Below are positions 62,472 through 64,000 of a stretch of 64,000 nt of DNA, piece after piece. Made by a program: the position numbers and the translations under genes. The DNA comes from an uncultured Acidobacteriota bacterium (GTDB taxonomy: Bacteria; Acidobacteriota; Terriglobia; Bryobacterales; Bryobacteraceae). Positions within the stretch are counted from its first letter, which is position 1; the number at the start of each line of letters is the position of its first letter. Location of the stretch: NCBI GenBank assembly GCA_902825945.1, contig CADECY010000024.1, positions 18,978-82,977 on the forward strand, written 5' to 3'. Below the pieces are notes generated by a model. That model saw only the letters and a program-made list of their open reading frames with translations, was not told the DNA's origin and made no database searches.

Positions 62472-64000
62472 TCAGAGACGGGTGACAGCCTCCAAGTGGC
62501 CATAGTGTTCGAGCCAAGCCCGGAACACCGGCACCGCCAGCCGCCCCTCCGCCGTGATCAACTGCCGCCATTCGAGCCATCGCAGCACTGGAATCGCGAA
62601 ATCCTCGCGGCGCGATTCGCCGAGCGCCAGCTTCACGATCCCCTCCTGCATCTCCGGCGGAGCGTTGCGATACGTATCGCGGAAGTAGGAGTCCGCCCAC
62701 TCGATCACGCGGCCTTCCACCGCCACCACATCCGCCACCGCCGCGGACTTCCGCTTCCCCTCGTTCAGCCGCTCCACGAGCAGCCATCCGTGGACCTGCA
62801 ACAAGTACGGCTGTCCGCCCGTCCGCGCGTAGACCTCCTCGGCCACATGCAGCGGAATCGCGTCCGCCGGGAAATCAGGTTCGGGCCGCGTCAGCAATCC
62901 CACGGAGGAATCGCGATCGAGAAACGGCAGCTTCACATGGCGCGTGCTGATGAAGTGATCGTCCCATACGCGGTCGATCTCGGTGAACGGCGCGGCGCCG
63001 GAGACCAGAAGCCGTACCCCGCGCCGGTGCTGGATCGTGGCGCGGAACAACCCCATCAACTGAAGGAACTCGCGGCGGTCCCCAGGGAACAGATCCTCGA
63101 GGCGTTCGAACTCGTCGATCGCGAGCAGCACGCGCCGCCCGCCGGGGAGCCGGTCGAGTTCGCCGAGCCACGCGGCGGCAGCTTCGAGCGGCGGCCCCTC
63201 CGGGAACTTCGGCAGTTCGATCCGCCGCTGAATCCGGGCTTGGAGGATCGCCTCGCGAGCGAGCGTGGGCCAGAAGGCGCTTGGAGACTGGATCGGATGC
63301 GCCTGAAGATCGAAGAAGACGCAGACGGCGTCCGGAACCATCACCGGCAGCATCTTGAGGAGTGAACTCTTGCCCGAGCGGCGCGGCGCCAGCAGGATCA
63401 GCGACGCGGCATTGTTCGAATCGGCGAGCGTGTTCTCGATCTGGCGGATCGCGTACTCGCGCCCCCGGAAAAGCTCCGGTCCTTCCTCCCGCGAGAGTGC
63501 GGGGCCGACTCGGAATGGGTTCGGGAGAACGTCTTCCGCCTGCTTCGCGGCTTCGGATTGCATCTGGTCGAGAGCCTCCGAGAACGCGCGGAGGGGAGCT
63601 TCGAACGGAATCGTGAGCCGGGTTCGCTCATCGCGGAGCAGCGCTTCGATCGACTTCATCTTCTCCTTCGCCTGTCCGAGGTGTTGGAGCCGGTGATGCG
63701 CTCCAAATGCCTTCAGGGCGCTTTCCGCGAACCGCGCGGTTTCGCTGTATGCAAGCAGGATCGGGCTGGCCGTCTGGATGCCGGCGAGCCACTGGCCACG
63801 CAATTCGCGAATCGCTGCGAAGTCGCGCCTCCGGATCAACTGCTCGACTTCGCGGGCTTGGATCCGAGCTTCGGCCCGCTTGCCGATGTTACGGAGTCCG
63901 GGGGCGATGGAGCAGGCGTCGAGGACCCGGCGCGTCAGAGCCGGGTCCTCGACGCCTGCTCCATCCACGATCTGCGTTTCAAGAAACGGAAGTGGGAAGT
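62472..64000 (-). CDS. STAND/AAA-type ATPase (N-terminus beyond window)
   Basis: The frame is open across the window end, so the N-terminus is missing; a GTG at 63968 is available but upstream in-frame codons (FPLPFLETQIVDGAG) suggest a longer protein. Seen: a helical region (about 130 residues; EARIQAREVEQLIRRRDFAA), a FRGREYAIRQIENTLAD box typical of STAND or Orc1-like ATPases, Walker A LLAPRRSGKSSLLKM, Walker B RRVLLAIDEFERLEDLF, sensor-like GVRLLVSGAAPF, and winged-helix-like end (YARTGGQPYLLQVHG; FAIPVLRWLEWRQLITAEG). Such ATPases often carry effector domains upstream; what this one carries is not in the window. Confidence 0.75.
   Translation of the reverse strand, partial: FPLPFLETQIVDGAGVEDPALTRRVLDACSIAPGLRNIGKRAEARIQAREVEQLIRRRDFAAIRELRGQWLAGIQTASPILLAYSETARFAESALKAFGAHHRLQHLGQAKEKMKSIEALLRDERTRLTIPFEAPLRAFSEALDQMQSEAAKQAEDVLPNPFRVGPALSREEGPELFRGREYAIRQIENTLADSNNAASLILLAPRRSGKSSLLKMLPVMVPDAVCVFFDLQAHPIQSPSAFWPTLAREAILQARIQRRIELPKFPEGPPLEAAAAWLGELDRLPGGRRVLLAIDEFERLEDLFPGDRREFLQLMGLFRATIQHRRGVRLLVSGAAPFTEIDRVWDDHFISTRHVKLPFLDRDSSVGLLTRPEPDFPADAIPLHVAEEVYARTGGQPYLLQVHGWLLVERLNEGKRKSAAVADVVAVEGRVIEWADSYFRDTYRNAPPEMQEGIVKLALGESRREDFAIPVLRWLEWRQLITAEGRLAVPVFRAWLEHYGHLEAVTRL
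63906..63965. repeat. Perfect 26-bp inverted repeat with 8-base spacer inside the ATPase gene
   Basis: GATGGAGCAGGCGTCGAGG...CCGGC (63906-63931) is repeated exactly in inverse at 63940-63965 around the spacer GCGTCAGA. The symmetry stops abruptly on both sides (C opposite C). It encodes DGAGVEDPALTRRVLDACSI in the ATPase frame. Confidence 0.85.

Noticed and set aside
1..64000. CRISPR arrays, intact insertion sequences, integrases, prophage structural genes
   Set aside because: No regularly spaced repeats and no transposase or integrase motifs were seen on either strand.

Overview
The window looks like chromosomal DNA of an acidobacterium, most probably a relative of Bryobacter/Solibacter. 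The inference rests on gene content: three Oar-like TonB-dependent receptors of about 1000-1150 residues with N-terminal carboxypeptidase-regulatory domains, two clusters of planctomycete-type cytochrome/DUF1549/DUF1553/DUF1501 proteins, an acidobacterial-type FtsX/MacB permease, two acidobacterial VWA proteins, secreted PQQ and WD40 propellers, and high-GC third codon positions throughout. I recognised no rRNA, tRNA, CRISPR array or intact transposase.

Layout. 1-8.3 kb: ceramidase-like secreted enzyme (cut by the window start), small membrane protein, Oar-like receptor, acetyltransferase, and a large secreted protein with HAF-type, Ig-like and InlB-type repeats. 8.6-10 kb: remains of a toxin-antitoxin-chaperone module (MqsR-like toxin with an in-frame TGA, MqsA-like antitoxin, frameshifted SecB-like chaperone). 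10-15.8 kb: three overlapping genes for a cell-surface cytochrome/DUF1549 system. 16-18.6 kb: secreted propeller-like protein and two cupins. 18.6-25.9 kb: housekeeping run apt-ispE-prs-rplY-pth-rpsF-rpsR-rplI, then an SDR oxidoreductase and a HEAT/SEC-C protein. 25.9-33.2 kb: DUF1501 + PSD1 pair and a second Oar-like receptor. 33.5-39.2 kb: a CysM-Mec-CysO-MoeZ cysteine-biosynthesis operon, an NTF2-like gene, and kdsB-pyrG. 39.3-54.1 kb: VWA pair, PQQ-type sugar dehydrogenase/cytochrome c, TonB receptor, PEP-CTERM protein, ABC permease, PhoD-like phosphatase, third Oar-like receptor. 54.3-57.3 kb: aldolase, iron alcohol dehydrogenase, PQQ-like propeller. 57.3-64 kb: an accessory region with tcmP/Gp37-type genes bounded by a duplicated gene end, a macrodomain-like gene, a RES toxin whose antitoxin carries a ribosomal-protein-L9 N-terminal domain, a frameshifted gene, a truncated hemoglobin and a STAND-type ATPase cut by the window end.

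The most unusual item is the antitoxin at 60683-61075: residues 1-55 are an L9 N-terminal domain (about 76% identical to the genuine L9 at 23289-23735) fused in one frame to an Xre/MbcA/ParS toxin-binding domain, directly followed by a RES toxin. Next are the decayed MqsRA-SecB module and the tcmP-gp37 insertion, whose flanking duplicated gene end differs only at synonymous sites. The CysO-type sulfur carrier ends in Gly-Gly-Arg beside a JAMM protease gene, implying precursor processing.
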